Notes: generated from the sequence alone by a model not told the origin. DNA of 64,000 nucleotides from Pseudomonas sp. L5B5 (GCF_020520285.1 NZ_CP084742.1:4650001-4714000); one strand, 5' to 3'; positions 7,979-17,485 are shown, counted from the stretch's first letter. Numbers and translations: made by a program.

Positions 7979-9220
7979 ATGAGTCAGCGGGTTTGCATCA
8001 TCGGCGGTGGCGTCATCGGCCTGGCTAGCGCCTATGCCCTGGTCCGCCAGGGCATGGAGGTGACCCTGGTGGAAGCCCAGGACACCCTGGGCAGCCAGAC
8101 CAGCTTCGCCAACGGCGGCCAGCTGTCCTATCGCTATGTGGCGCCGCTGGCCGATGCCGGGGTGCCCTGGCAGGCCCTGGGCTGGATGCTCAAGGGCGAT
8201 TCGCCGCTCAAGCTGCGGCCGCGCCTGGACCCGGCGCAGTGGCGCTGGCTGGCGGGGTTCCTGGGGGCGTGCCGGCATTCGGTGAACCAGCGCAATGGTG
8301 CCCATCTGCTGCGCCTGGCGCTGTTCAGCCAGGACATCCTCAAGACCTGGCGCGAAGCCGACGGCCTGGAGGGTTTCGACTGGCAGCGTAACGGCAAGCT
8401 GGTGACCTTTCGCGAGGCGGGCAGCTTCGAACACGCCCGGCACAACCTGTCCGACCCGCGCCAGCAGCAAGTGCTGACGGGGGCCGAGTGCGCCAGCCTG
8501 GAGCCGGCCCTGGGCGATGCGCCCTTCATTGGCGGCATCTACACCCCGGACGAGGAAGTAGCCGACTGTCATGCCTTCTGCCAGCAGCTGGCGGCGCGCC
8601 TTAAGGCTTCCGGGCGCTGCGAGATTCTCCTGGGGCAGCGGGTCCGGGGTATTCGCCACCAGGGCGACCGAGTACAGGCCATCGACCTGGGCGGGCGCCA
8701 GCTGGCAGTGGACCACCTGGTGCTGGCCGCCGGGCACCGCAGCCCCGAACTGCACCTGCCCGGGCTCAAGTTGCCGCTGTACCCCCTCAAGGGCTACAGC
8801 CTCAGCGTGCCCATCGGCCCGCAGCACCGGGCACCTGACATCAGCATCACCGACTACAACCGCAAGATCGTCTATGCCCGGATCGGCCAGCAGCTGCGAG
8901 TGGCGGCCATGGTCGATATCGTCGGCTTCGATCCGGCCCCGGACCCTGGCCGCCTGGCCCTGCTGCGACGCCAGGCGGCGCAGACCTTTGCCCACGCCGG
9001 CGATTACCAGGCCGCCGTGGAATGGGCCGGCATGCGCCCGGCGACCCCCAGCGGCGTGCCGCTGGTAGGAGCTACCGCCTACCGCAACCTGTGGCTCAAC
9101 CTCGGCCATGGCGCACTGGGTTTCACCCTGGCCTGTGGCAGCGGCCAGTTGCTTGCCGAGCTGATCGATCGGCGCCCCACCAGTATCGACATGCAGGGCC
9201 TGGCGCCACGCGCCGCCTGA
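7979..9220 (+). CDS. FAD-dependent D-amino-acid dehydrogenase (DadA-like)
   Basis: A 413-residue FAD oxidoreductase of the DAO/DadA family. It starts with the dinucleotide-binding motif VCIIGGGVIGLASAYAL and has the SFANGGQLSYRYVAPLA segment typical of DadA proteins. It ends with the WAGMRPATPSGVPLVG and LGHGALGFTLACGSG motifs that hold the flavin. Family members oxidise D-amino acids to imino acids and pass electrons to the respiratory chain. The ATG at 7979 follows AGGGGCAATC. Because it sits with ridA and a periplasmic binding protein rather than with alanine racemase, it is probably a paralogue of the main dadA. Confidence 0.85.
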   Translation: MSQRVCIIGGGVIGLASAYALVRQGMEVTLVEAQDTLGSQTSFANGGQLSYRYVAPLADAGVPWQALGWMLKGDSPLKLRPRLDPAQWRWLAGFLGACRHSVNQRNGAHLLRLALFSQDILKTWREADGLEGFDWQRNGKLVTFREAGSFEHARHNLSDPRQQQVLTGAECASLEPALGDAPFIGGIYTPDEEVADCHAFCQQLAARLKASGRCEILLGQRVRGIRHQGDRVQAIDLGGRQLAVDHLVLAAGHRSPELHLPGLKLPLYPLKGYSLSVPIGPQHRAPDISITDYNRKIVYARIGQQLRVAAMVDIVGFDPAPDPGRLALLRRQAAQTFAHAGDYQAAVEWAGMRPATPSGVPLVGATAYRNLWLNLGHGALGFTLACGSGQLLAELIDRRPTSIDMQGLAPRAA

Positions 9221-9242
9221 GTCATCAACAGGAGTCTGTCCA

Positions 9243-9593
9243 ATGAGTATCCAGCGTATCCACAGCAACAACCGCCTGAGCGGCGCCGTGACCTTTGCCG
9301 AACTGGTGTTTCTTTCCGGCCAGGTGCCGGGCGCCAGCCAGGACATCGCCGGCCAGACCCGCGAGGTCCTGGAAAAGATCGATGCGCTGCTGGCCGAGGC
9401 CGGCAGCGACAAGGATCATCTGCTCAGCGCCACCCTCTACCTCAAGGACATCCAGGCGGATTTCGCCGGCATGAACGAGGTCTGGTCGGCCTGGCTGTCC
9501 CCCGGCCAGGCGCCGGCGCGCACCACCTTGCAGGCGGCCCTGGCCCGTCCGGAAATCCTCGTCGAAATCAGTATCATCGCGACCCGTCGCTGA
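9243..9593 (+). CDS. RidA family enamine/imine deaminase
   Basis: A 116-residue RidA/YjgF/UK114 protein. RidA members hydrolyse reactive 2-imino acids to keto acids and ammonia. The segment LVFLSGQVPG and the C-terminal PEILVEISIIATR match the family, although the conserved catalytic Arg context is IRVE-like rather than exact (LARPEILVEI), so it may belong to a specialised subgroup. It begins 22 bases after the dehydrogenase, whose imino-acid product is the expected substrate. Confidence 0.86.
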   Translation: MSIQRIHSNNRLSGAVTFAELVFLSGQVPGASQDIAGQTREVLEKIDALLAEAGSDKDHLLSATLYLKDIQADFAGMNEVWSAWLSPGQAPARTTLQAALARPEILVEISIIATRR

Positions 9594-9623
9594 AGCGCCT
9601 TCAACCCCCAACGGAGAATAACA

Positions 9624-10526
9624 ATGCACAAGATCACGTTGCTCGGCTGCACCCTCGGCCTGTTGTTCAGCGCCATGGCCCAGGCCAGCGAGGTGCCCCT
9701 GGATGGCACCCTGGCCAAGATCGCCAACAGCGCCAGTATTACCTTGGGTTATCGCGATGCTTCGGTGCCGTTTTCCTACGTGGGGGACAACAGCGGCAAG
9801 CCCATGGGCTACTCCGTGGAGCTGGCGGGCAAGGTGGTGGAGCGCATCCAGCGGCAACTGCAGCTGCCCAAGCTGGCAGTGAAGTACAACCTGGTGACCT
9901 CCCAGACCCGCATTCCATTGGTACAGAACGGCACCGTGGACTTGGAGTGCGGTTCCACCGGAGTGACGGCCGAGCGCCAGAAACAGGTGGCTTTCTCCTA
10001 CGGCTTCATCTACGTCAAGGGCCAGTTGCTGACCGCCAAGGATAGCGGGATCAAGAGTTTCGCCGATCTGCGGGGCAAGAACGTGGTGACCACCGCCGGG
10101 ACCACCAACGAGCGTTATCTCAAGAGCTACAACGTCGAGCACAAGATCGACATGTTCGTGATCAGTGCCAAGGACCACGGCGAGGCCTTCCAGATGCTCC
10201 AGTCGGGCCGTGCGGCGGCGTTCTACATGGATGACGCGCTGCTCTACGGCGAGCGGGCCAAGGCTCGCGACCCGCACAACTGGATCGTGGTGGGCGAGGA
10301 GCAGTCGCGGGAAATCTACAGCTGCATGGTGCGCAAGGACGACCCGCAGTTCCTGGCCCTGGTCAACGGCGCCCTGGCGGACGTGTATCGCTCGGGCGAG
10401 ATCAACGGCATCTACCAGCGCTGGTTCGAGCAGCCGATCCCGCCCAAGGGGCTGAACCTGGAGTTCCCCATGACCAGCGAACTGAAGGCGATCATCGCCC
10501 GGCCCACCAGCGATCCGGTGCAGTAG
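9624..10526 (+). CDS. Periplasmic amino-acid-binding protein (GltI-like)
   Basis: This 300-residue solute-binding protein has a cleavable signal peptide (MHKITLLGCTLGLLFSAMAQA) and the SBP_bac_3 fold. The motifs YRDASVPFSYVG and VDLECGSTGVTAERQKQVAFS resemble the glutamate/aspartate-binding protein GltI. No permease or ATPase gene is next to it, so it must use a transporter encoded elsewhere. It is the third gene of the probable LysR-controlled unit, after the dehydrogenase and ridA. Confidence 0.86.
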   Translation: MHKITLLGCTLGLLFSAMAQASEVPLDGTLAKIANSASITLGYRDASVPFSYVGDNSGKPMGYSVELAGKVVERIQRQLQLPKLAVKYNLVTSQTRIPLVQNGTVDLECGSTGVTAERQKQVAFSYGFIYVKGQLLTAKDSGIKSFADLRGKNVVTTAGTTNERYLKSYNVEHKIDMFVISAKDHGEAFQMLQSGRAAAFYMDDALLYGERAKARDPHNWIVVGEEQSREIYSCMVRKDDPQFLALVNGALADVYRSGEINGIYQRWFEQPIPPKGLNLEFPMTSELKAIIARPTSDPVQ

Positions 10527-10552
10527 ACGCCGCGTCGCTTGCCACCCGCGAG

Positions 10553-10578
10553 GCCGGGTCGCCGCTGGCCGGCTTTTT
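10553..10578 (+). terminator. Weak Rho-independent terminator after the binding-protein gene
   Basis: GCCGG and CCGGC form a five-bp stem with a 12-base loop, followed directly by five T residues. It sits 27 bases after the stop codon. The stem is short, so this is tentative. Confidence 0.4.
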
Positions 10579-10605
10579 GTAGGAGCCAGGCTTGCCGGCG
10601 ATGGG
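10579..10605. repeat. Single REP-type unit
   Basis: The sequence beginning TGTAGGAGCCAGGCTTGCCG matches the REP-type unit seen many times in this window. Only one unit is present here, with no inverted partner close by. Confidence 0.55.
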
Positions 10606-10639
10606 CGCGCCGCGGTGTGTCAGGCAAGGGCGGGGCGGG

Positions 10640-11359
10640 CTAGAAGTCGCCCCAGAGCTGCTGGGCCACGGCCAGGGCCACCACTGGGGCGGTTTCGGTA
10701 CGCAGCACCCGCGGGCCCAGGCGTGCCGGGAGGAAACCGGCGTTGTGGGACTGGGTCACTTCAGCGTCGGTCAGGCCGCCTTCGGGGCCGATGAGGAACG
10801 CCAGGCTGGCGGGCTTGGCGTGGCTTTCCAGAGGCTCGGCCACCGGGTGCAGCACCAGCTTCAGGTCGGCCTGGGTCTGCTTGATCCAATCCGCCAGCAG
10901 GACGGGCGGGTGGATCACCGGAACCTGCGAGCGCCCGCACTGTTCGCAGGCGCTGACGGCCACCTGGCGCCAGTGCAGCAGGCGCTTGTCGGCCCGTTCA
11001 TCCTTGAGCCGCACTTCGCAGCGTTCGCTGAAGATCGGGGTGATCTCGTTCACTCCCAGTTCCGTGGCCTTCTGGATTGCCCAGTCCATGCGCTCGCCCC
11101 GGGACAAGCCCTGGCCGAGGTGGATCCGCAACGACGACTCCGGCTGCCCGGTGAAGCTGTCGTCCAGGCTGATCCGCACGCGCTTCTTGCCTACCTCCAC
11201 CAGGGTGCCGCGAAACTCCTGGCCCGAGCCGTCGAACACCTGCAACGCATCGCCCTCGGCCATGCGCAGCACCCGGGCAATGTAGTGGGCCTGGGCTTCG
11301 GGCAACTCGTGCTCGCCGAGGCTCAAGGGGGCGTCGATAAAGAAGCGGGACAGTCTCAT
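10640..11359 (-). CDS. rsmE: 16S rRNA m3U1498 methyltransferase RsmE
   Basis: A 239-residue SPOUT-class methyltransferase that methylates N3 of U1498 in 16S rRNA of the 30S subunit. The N-terminal PUA-like part (residues 1-75) opens with MRLSRFFIDAPLSLGE. The C-terminal knotted SAM-binding part contains LAFLIGPEGGLTDAEV and LGPRVLRTETAPVVAL, both diagnostic. It follows bioA on the same strand, with a strong palindrome between them. Confidence 0.95.
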   Translation of the reverse strand: MRLSRFFIDAPLSLGEHELPEAQAHYIARVLRMAEGDALQVFDGSGQEFRGTLVEVGKKRVRISLDDSFTGQPESSLRIHLGQGLSRGERMDWAIQKATELGVNEITPIFSERCEVRLKDERADKRLLHWRQVAVSACEQCGRSQVPVIHPPVLLADWIKQTQADLKLVLHPVAEPLESHAKPASLAFLIGPEGGLTDAEVTQSHNAGFLPARLGPRVLRTETAPVVALAVAQQLWGDF

Positions 11360-11398
11360 CTGGGGTCTCTGTTGAATGTGAATCGGTGAACAGCATTC

Positions 11399-11428
11399 TG
11401 TGGCGAGGGAGCTTGCTCCCTCGCCACA
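11399..11428. repeat. REP-type palindrome between bioA and rsmE
   Basis: GTGGCGAGGGAGC and its reverse complement flank a two-base centre, giving a 13-bp perfect stem. It sits between the bioA stop and the rsmE start and has no T-run. It could act as a transcription or mRNA-stability barrier. This is a common intergenic palindrome type in fluorescent pseudomonads. Confidence 0.6.
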
Positions 11429-11442
11429 CTCGATGACCTGCT

Positions 11443-12849
11443 TTAGCCCGGATCGCGGAAGTCCGGGTGGAAGTCCTTGGGCACCGCCATGCTGATCTTG
11501 TCTCGGGTGGCGATGTCGATGCCTTCGCTGGCCACTTCGGCGAGGAAGTCGATCTGCTCAGGGGTGATCACATACGGCGGCAGGAAGTACACCACGCTAC
11601 CCAGTGGACGCAGCAACGCGCCACGGCTCAGGGCATGCTCGAAGACCTTCAGGCCCCGGCGCTCCTGCCAGGGGTAAGCCGTCTTGCTGGACTTGTCCTG
11701 GACCATCTCGATCGCCAGGGCCATGCCGGTCTGGCGAATTTCGGCGACGTGGGCATGGTCAGCCAGGTGCGCCGTGGCACTGGCCATCCGCGCGGCCAGG
11801 GCCTGGTTGGCCTCGATAACGTTGTCCTGCTCGAAGATGTCCAGGGTCGCCAGGGCCGCGGCGCACGCCAGCGGGTTGCCGGTGTAGCTGTGCGAATGCA
11901 GGAAGGCACGCAGGGTCGGGTAGTCGTCGTAGAAGGCCTGGTACACCTTGTTGGTGGTCAGGCACGCGGCCAGTGGCAGGTAACCACCGGTCAGGGCCTT
12001 GGACAGGCACAGGAAATCCGGACGGATGCCAGCCTGCTCGCAGGCGAACATCGTGCCGGTGCGACCGAAGCCCACGGCGATCTCATCGTGGATCAGGTGC
12101 ACGTCGTAGCGGTCGCAGGCCTCGCGCAGCAGCTTGAGGTAGACCGGGTGGTACATGCGCATGCCGCCGGCGCCCTGGATCAGCGGCTCGACGATCACCG
12201 CGGCGATGCTGTCGTGGTGCTCGGCCAGGGTCTGCTCCATGGCGGCGAACATGTTCCGCGAGTGTTCTTCCCAGCCCATGCCTTCGGGGCGGTGGTAGCA
12301 GTCGGGGCTGGGCACCTTGATGGTGTCCAGCAGCAGGGCCTTGTAGGTCTCGGTGAACAGCGGCACATCGCCCACCGACATCGCGGCGATGGTCTCGCCG
12401 TGATAGCTGTTGGTCAGGGTGACGAAGCGTTTTTTCTGCGCCTTGCCGGTGTTCTGCCAGTAGTGGAAGCTCATTTTCAGCGCCACTTCGATGCACGACG
12501 AACCGTTGTCGGCATAGAACACCCGGTCCAGCCCGGCGGGGGTCATGGCCACCAGGCGCTCGGATAGCTCGATCACCGGCTGGTGGCTGAAGCCGGCGAG
12601 GATCACATGCTCGAGCTGGTCGACCTGGTCCTTGATGCGCTGGCTGATGCGTGGGTTGGCGTGGCCGAACACGTTGACCCACCAGGAGCTGACCGCATCC
12701 AGGTAGCGCTTGCCCTCGAAATCCTCCAGCCAGACACCCTCGCCACGCCGGATCGGGATCAACGGCAGTTGTTCGTGGTCTTTCATCTGGGTGCAGGGAT
12801 GCCACAGCACCGCGAGATCGCGTTGCATCCACTGGTTATTCAGGCCCAT
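11443..12849 (-). CDS. bioA: Adenosylmethionine-8-amino-7-oxononanoate aminotransferase BioA
   Basis: A 468-residue PLP-dependent class III aminotransferase of biotin synthesis, converting KAPA to DAPA with SAM as amino donor. Recognisable segments are LWHPCTQMKDH near the N-terminus, SSWWVNVFGH, the substrate-binding LTNSYHGETIAAMSVGD, HDEIAVGFGRTG, and LCLSKALTGGYLPLA with the PLP-binding lysine. The other bio genes are not here, as is usual in Pseudomonas. The ATG at 12849 has GGAG eight bases upstream. Confidence 0.95.
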   Translation of the reverse strand: MGLNNQWMQRDLAVLWHPCTQMKDHEQLPLIPIRRGEGVWLEDFEGKRYLDAVSSWWVNVFGHANPRISQRIKDQVDQLEHVILAGFSHQPVIELSERLVAMTPAGLDRVFYADNGSSCIEVALKMSFHYWQNTGKAQKKRFVTLTNSYHGETIAAMSVGDVPLFTETYKALLLDTIKVPSPDCYHRPEGMGWEEHSRNMFAAMEQTLAEHHDSIAAVIVEPLIQGAGGMRMYHPVYLKLLREACDRYDVHLIHDEIAVGFGRTGTMFACEQAGIRPDFLCLSKALTGGYLPLAACLTTNKVYQAFYDDYPTLRAFLHSHSYTGNPLACAAALATLDIFEQDNVIEANQALAARMASATAHLADHAHVAEIRQTGMALAIEMVQDKSSKTAYPWQERRGLKVFEHALSRGALLRPLGSVVYFLPPYVITPEQIDFLAEVASEGIDIATRDKISMAVPKDFHPDFRDPG

Positions 12850-13047
12850 GTAAAGTCTCCTGGAGGTGCTCGCTAAAAGGCGCGGGCAAACGATCGGGCA
12901 AGCCTATGCAATGCATGGCCGTGGGACAACCTATTGTGCAGGGCACCAGGCAGAGACGCAGTCGAGGGGGGACAAGGCACCGGGCGAGGGGCTACCGGGA
13001 AGGACACTCGTGGGATTTAATCTTGACTTAACTCGCCAGGTCCAGAC

Positions 13048-13092
13048 TATCGATCGTATTTCTCGATATTTCAAAGCGAAAATTTCCGCTTT
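13048..13092. promoter_or_regulatory. AT-rich nested inverted repeats upstream of the cytochrome b561 gene
   Basis: Two inverted repeats lie in tandem: TATCGA-N9-TCGATA (13048-13068) and AAAGCG-N8-CGCTTT (13073-13092). They sit in a markedly AT-rich stretch of the 299-base bioA/b561 divergent region, just after a TTGACT hexamer. Together they look like a regulated promoter. The regulator is unknown. Confidence 0.35.
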
Positions 13093-13148
13093 AATTCGAT
13101 AGGTAAATCGCTAGTCTTGGTCCGCGTTTCTTAACAGGATGCATCGCA

Positions 13149-13700
13149 ATGCAGTTACGTAATTCTTCTTCGCGCTACGGCTGGGTAAGCATTGTTCTGC
13201 ACTGGGGCGTGGCCCTGGTGGTATTCGGGCTGTTCGCCCTGGGTCTGTGGATGGTCGGCCTCGACTACTACAGCACCTGGCGCAAGGACGCTCCGGACCT
13301 GCACAAGAGCATTGGCCTGACGTTGTTTGCGATCATGCTGTTGCGGGTGCTGTGGCGGTTTGTCAGTCCACCGCCACCGGCACCGGCCAACCACGGGCCT
13401 CTGACTCGCCTGGGCGCCAAGCTGGGGCACGCGTTCCTCTACCTGGGCCTGTTTGCGGTGATGATTGCCGGTTACCTGATTTCCACCGCAGATGGCGTGG
13501 GTATCCCGGTGTTTGGCTTGTTCGAAGTTCCTGCCCTGGTATCCGGACTACCGGACCAGGCAGATGTAGCAGGTGTGGTGCATCTGTACCTGGCCTGGGC
13601 GCTGGTAGTCTTTGCCGGCATCCATGGACTGGCTGCCTTGAAGCACCACTTTATCGATCGTGATGCGACCTTCACTCGTATGCTGGGCCGCAAAGCCTGA
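13149..13700 (+). CDS. Cytochrome b561 family protein
   Basis: A 183-residue four-helix inner-membrane cytochrome b of the CybB family. Histidines suited to haem ligation occur in helix one ([11 protein letters not shown]), around [15 protein letters not shown], and in the later helices ([25 protein letters not shown]). It probably passes quinol electrons to a periplasmic partner. It is 32 bases upstream of the yceI gene and likely cotranscribed with it; this pairing is widespread in proteobacteria. Confidence 0.93.
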   Translation: MQLRNSSSRYGWVSIVLHWGVALVVFGLFALGLWMVGLDYYSTWRKDAPDLHKSIGLTLFAIMLLRVLWRFVSPPPPAPANHGPLTRLGAKLGHAFLYLGLFAVMIAGYLISTADGVGIPVFGLFEVPALVSGLPDQADVAGVVHLYLAWALVVFAGIHGLAALKHHFIDRDATFTRMLGRKA

Positions 13701-13732
13701 TGTTCAACCTTGACTCGAAAGGAATAGAAAGC

Positions 13733-14329
13733 ATGTTGAAAAAGACTCTCGCCGCTCTGGCAATCGGATCTGCCGTATTGGCGGCCGGTCAAGTTATGGC
13801 AGCGGACTACGTGATCGACAAGGAAGGCCAGCACGCCTTCGTCGACTTCAAGATCAGCCACCTGGGCTACAGCTTCATCACCGGTACTTTCAAGGATCTG
13901 GACGGCAAGTTCAGCTTCGACGCGGCCAAGCCCGAAGATGCCAAGATCGAAGTCAACGTGCGCACCGCCAGCGTGTTCACCAACCATGCTGAGCGCGACA
14001 AGCACATCACCAGCAAGGACTTCCTGGACACTGGCAAGTTTGCCGATGCCAAGTTCGTCTCCACCAGCGTCAAGCCAACCGGCAAGAACGCTGATGGCAA
14101 GCTGACCGCTGACGTGGCCGGTGACCTGACCCTGCATGGCGTGACCAAGCCAGTGGTAGTCAAGGCCACCTTCCTGGGTGAAGGCAAGGATCCATGGGGC
14201 GGCTACCGTGCCGGCTTCGAAGGCACCACCAGCATCAATCGCCAGGATTTCGGCAAGATGATGGACCTGGGCCCGGCGTCCAACAACGTCGACCTGTACA
14301 TCACCTTCGAAGGGGTGAAGGCGAAGTAA
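13733..14329 (+). CDS. YceI family periplasmic lipocalin-like protein
   Basis: A 198-residue protein with a signal peptide ending GQVMAADY. It has the YceI fold: [20 protein letters not shown], then [20 protein letters not shown], then [19 protein letters not shown]. Family members bind isoprenoid quinone-like molecules in a beta barrel. The ATG at 13733 is preceded by GGAATAGAAAGC; an in-frame ATG 33 bases upstream would put charged residues ahead of the signal peptide and is less likely. It is paired with the b561 gene. Confidence 0.93.
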   Translation: MLKKTLAALAIGSAVLAAGQVMAADYVIDKEGQHAFVDFKISHLGYSFITGTFKDLDGKFSFDAAKPEDAKIEVNVRTASVFTNHAERDKHITSKDFLDTGKFADAKFVSTSVKPTGKNADGKLTADVAGDLTLHGVTKPVVVKATFLGEGKDPWGGYRAGFEGTTSINRQDFGKMMDLGPASNNVDLYITFEGVKAK

Positions 14330-14337
14330 TGCTTCGT

Positions 14338-14360
14338 CTGTAGCCGCCGCAGGCTGCGAT
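14338..14360. repeat. Partial REP-type unit
   Basis: CTGTAGCCGCCGCAGGCTGCG resembles the units of the large palindrome at 45873-45975. No complete inverted partner follows. Confidence 0.4.
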
Positions 14361-14399
14361 GAGGCCCACAGGGCCTTCGCAACCTGCATCAAGGCAATG

Positions 14400-14436
14400 A
14401 AAAACGCCCCCGACCACACATCGGGGGCGTTTTTTA
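14400..14436 (+). terminator. Rho-independent terminator after yceI
   Basis: An 11-bp stem (AACGCCCCCGA with TCGGGGGCGTT) and a seven-base loop are followed by a run of T residues. The preceding A residues may let it work on the other strand too. Confidence 0.9.
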
Positions 14437-14517
14437 TTGCCGGTCAAGACACGCGTGAGGCCGGTCAGCCTCCCAAGGCGGAGTCGCTGTGCAGGGCGCA
14501 TCCTTGTCAGCCGCCAC

Positions 14518-14552
14518 AAAAAAACGCCCCGGACCTTGCGGCACGGGGCGTT
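14518..14552 (-). terminator. Rho-independent terminator after rhlE
   Basis: On the minus strand, AACGCCCCG pairs with CGGGGCGTT across a 12-base loop and ends in seven T residues. It sits 17 bases past the rhlE stop codon. Confidence 0.88.
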
Positions 14553-14568
14553 CTGCATTGCGGACTGC

Positions 14569-16446
14569 TTAGCGGTTGCGCGTCAGCAGGGCCGGCTTCT
14601 CGCCCCGTGGGCGGCTTGGCAGCTGGTCGAGTTGCTCAGGCGTCGGGAAACGATCGACCTTGGATTCCTTGTGCATGATCTTTGGCTGGTTGCTCCGTGG
14701 ATTCTGCACAGCGGGTTCCTGGCGACCTTGATCGTCACTCCCCGGGCGGCGACTGCGCGACTCGTCGCGACGGCCCTGGCCATCACGGGGGGCGCCGCTA
14801 CGCGGACCATTGCGCTTGGCTGGCGTGCCGCCGTTGCTGTTGCTGGCACTGCCGCTGCCGCCACCCGCGCGCGGGTTGCTGTTGCGACCCTGGCCGGTGC
14901 CACGGGATGCGCCGCCTGCACCCTGGCCTTGTCCTGGAGTACCCGGACGACGGCCGCGGCCTTGCTGGTTGCCCTTGTTCTGGTACGGGCTGACGTAGTC
15001 GGCACGGTTGCCGAAGTTGTCCACGTCGTCATCCAGGAACTCGTCTGGCGCCCGATCGGCACGGGGAGTCGCTTGACGCTGTTCCCGGGCCGGAGTGCCT
15101 TCACGAGGCTTCTGTTCACGGGCTGGACGTTCGCCACGAGCCGGCTTGTCCTTGCCACCCTTGTCCTTGCCCTTGTCCTTGCGACCGCCGCCACCGCCAC
15201 CGCCGCCGTTCGGGTTGTCGCCACGTGGGGCGCGAGCGTTACGCGAGTTGCGCGTGTCCGGACGTTCGCGTACTTCCGGCTTCTCGGCTTCCACGGTGCT
15301 GGCATCAAAGCCCATCAGGTCGCCGTCGGCGATTTTCTGCCGGGTCATGCGCTCGATGCTTTTCAGCAGTTTCTCTTCGTCCGGAGCCACCAGGGAGATG
15401 GCCTCGCCCGAGCGACCGGCACGGCCGGTACGACCGATACGGTGCACGTAGTCTTCGTCGACGTTAGGCAGTTCGAAGTTGACCACGTGAGGCAGTTGGT
15501 CGATATCCAGGCCACGGGCCGCGATATCGGTGGCGACCAGGATCCGCACGTCGCCGGCCTTGAAGTCGGCCAGGGCCTTGGTGCGGGCGTTCTGGCTCTT
15601 GTTGCCGTGGATCGCCACGGCACTCAGGCCGTGCTTGTCCAGGTACTCGGCCAGGCGGTTGGCGCCGTGCTTGGTGCGGGTGAACACCAGGACCTGTTCC
15701 CAGGCGCCGGCGGTGATAAGGTGCGCCAGCAGGGCACGCTTGTGGCTGGCCGGCAGGCGGAAGACCCGCTGCTCGATACGCTCCACCGTAGTGTTCGGCG
15801 GGGTGACTTCGATGCGCTCGGGGTTGTGCAGCAGCTTGCCGGCCAGGTCCGTGATGTCCTTGGAGAACGTTGCGGAGAACAGCAGGTTCTGGCGTTTGGC
15901 CGGCAGGCGTGCGAGGACCTTCTTCACGTCATGGACGAAGCCCATGTCGAGCATGCGGTCGGCTTCGTCGAGAACGAGGATTTCCACGTGGGACAGGTCG
16001 ACGCTGCCCTGGCCGGCCAGGTCCAGCAGGCGGCCGGGGCACGCCACCAGCACATCGACGCCACGGGCCATGGCCTGGACCTGCGGGTTCATGCCAACGC
16101 CACCGAAGATGCAGGCACTGACGAACTTCAGGTCGCGGGCGTACAGCTTGAAGCTGTCATGCACCTGCGCGGCAAGCTCGCGGGTCGGGGTCAGGACCAG
16201 TACGCGGGGTTGGCGCGGGCCGTGACGCTGGGATTTGTCCGGGTGACCATTGGGAAACAGCCGCTCCAGGATCGGGAGGGCGAAACCGCCGGTTTTACCA
16301 GTACCTGTCTGTGCCGCAACCATCAGGTCGCGACCTTGCAACACGGCGGGAATGGCCCGCTGTTGCACCGGAGTAGGCTGGGTATAGCCGGCTGCTTCGA
16401 TAGCGCCGACTAAAGCCTCGGAGAGACCGAGGGAAGCAAAGGACAT
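14569..16446 (-). CDS. rhlE: DEAD-box ATP-dependent RNA helicase RhlE
   Basis: A 625-residue RNA helicase. The core (residues 1-380) holds the Q-motif TPVQQRAIP, motif [12 protein letters not shown], motif [14 protein letters not shown], motif III SATFS and motif [12 protein letters not shown]. The last 240 residues are a long, basic, glycine/arginine/asparagine-rich low-complexity tail, as in Pseudomonas RhlE. The ATG at 16446 starts [13 protein letters not shown]; an upstream in-frame ATG adds 11 unrelated residues. It is probably involved in RNA turnover and cold adaptation. Confidence 0.93.
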   Translation of the reverse strand: MSFASLGLSEALVGAIEAAGYTQPTPVQQRAIPAVLQGRDLMVAAQTGTGKTGGFALPILERLFPNGHPDKSQRHGPRQPRVLVLTPTRELAAQVHDSFKLYARDLKFVSACIFGGVGMNPQVQAMARGVDVLVACPGRLLDLAGQGSVDLSHVEILVLDEADRMLDMGFVHDVKKVLARLPAKRQNLLFSATFSKDITDLAGKLLHNPERIEVTPPNTTVERIEQRVFRLPASHKRALLAHLITAGAWEQVLVFTRTKHGANRLAEYLDKHGLSAVAIHGNKSQNARTKALADFKAGDVRILVATDIAARGLDIDQLPHVVNFELPNVDEDYVHRIGRTGRAGRSGEAISLVAPDEEKLLKSIERMTRQKIADGDLMGFDASTVEAEKPEVRERPDTRNSRNARAPRGDNPNGGGGGGGGRKDKGKDKGGKDKPARGERPAREQKPREGTPAREQRQATPRADRAPDEFLDDDVDNFGNRADYVSPYQNKGNQQGRGRRPGTPGQGQGAGGASRGTGQGRNSNPRAGGGSGSASNSNGGTPAKRNGPRSGAPRDGQGRRDESRSRRPGSDDQGRQEPAVQNPRSNQPKIMHKESKVDRFPTPEQLDQLPSRPRGEKPALLTRNR

Positions 16447-16669
16447 GAGTAATCCTGTTTTAGTGAGGGCTTGGCCCAAAGGGATAATCTTGCCGGGCGC
16501 GAATGGCGTTCATTAGGACGCAATCCCGTCCGGTCCTGCTGGCCTGGAGAGCCATTCACCAGGGGCTCGCGCGGGCCGGTTGGCTGCGCCGTAGCGGGGT
16601 GGAGATGGCTTGAACAGGTTCCAGCGTCCGGGCGTGAGCCTGGCGGGAGGCCGGAGTATAACAGAGCAT

Positions 16670-17485
16670 TCAGCGTGCGCTGCTTTCCTGCTGCTCAACG
16701 GTTTTTTCTGACTCGCGGGTCGAAGATGACCTGACAGGTGGTAGCACAGGTTCTGCACCATACCTGGCGCTCAGTGCGGCGTAGGCAGGTTCGCGCTTGA
16801 ACCGCTTGAGTTCGGCGCCAAAACGCTGCACCAGCAGGTCCATGCCGGCATTGCGGCGCACGGCCAGGTATTGTTTCTGGCGGCTGATGACCAGGGGGTT
16901 CTGGCTGATCTGGTCGCGGATGCCCAGGGTGTCCAGAAGATGCTGGCCGACTCTTCTGTCGGTGATCAGCAGATCGATCCGGCCCAGCAGCAACTTGCCG
17001 AAGTTGGCCTCGTGGGTGGGAGCGGGTTCGCGATTGAACAGGCTGGAGTTGCTGAAGTCTTCACTGTACAGGTAGCCCGGGGAAGTGCCGATGGTCAGGC
17101 CCTTGAGCTCATCCAGGTGCTTGAACGGATGGGGCCGACGGTTGGTGTAGAACATCACGAACTCGACCTCGGAAAGCGCCTCGCTGGGGTAGAGCAGGGT
17201 GCTGTCGCGCTGATCGCTGTGGAAGATGTCCAGGGCGCCATCGGCCAGGCCGGTCTCGAGCATCGCCAAACAGCGCTTCCAGGGCAGGAACTGCCATTGC
17301 ACCTCGATGCCCAGGCGCTGGAAGACAATGGCGGTGGTTTCGTAGTCCAGCCCCAGGGACTTGCCATTTTCTTCGTAGATGTAGGGAGCCCAGGGCTCGG
17401 TGACAATGCGCAGTTTCTCGCCATGAGCGGCAAGGCTCAGGCAAGTGCAGAAAAGGGCGGTCAGCAACCGGGCAATAACGGACAT
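16670..17485 (-). CDS. Orphan periplasmic solute-binding protein (SBP_bac_3)
   Basis: A 271-residue periplasmic protein with a signal peptide (MSVIARLLTALFCTCLSLAAHG). The mature part, starting KLRIVTEPWAPYIYEENG, is typical of amino-acid-type binding domains. A second in-frame ATG ten codons upstream is possible but adds no signal-like residues. The C-terminal 25 residues are rich in Ser, Glu and Arg and probably disordered. No transporter genes are adjacent, so it may feed a remote ABC system or act as a sensor. Confidence 0.8.
   Translation of the reverse strand: MSVIARLLTALFCTCLSLAAHGEKLRIVTEPWAPYIYEENGKSLGLDYETTAIVFQRLGIEVQWQFLPWKRCLAMLETGLADGALDIFHSDQRDSTLLYPSEALSEVEFVMFYTNRRPHPFKHLDELKGLTIGTSPGYLYSEDFSNSSLFNREPAPTHEANFGKLLLGRIDLLITDRRVGQHLLDTLGIRDQISQNPLVISRQKQYLAVRRNAGMDLLVQRFGAELKRFKREPAYAALSARYGAEPVLPPVRSSSTRESEKTVEQQESSAR

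Noticed and set aside
14437..16413. A 658-codon plus-strand frame opposite rhlE
   Set aside because: It lies opposite all DEAD-box motifs of rhlE and its hydrophobic-looking start arises from the antisense of the arginine/glycine-rich tail.
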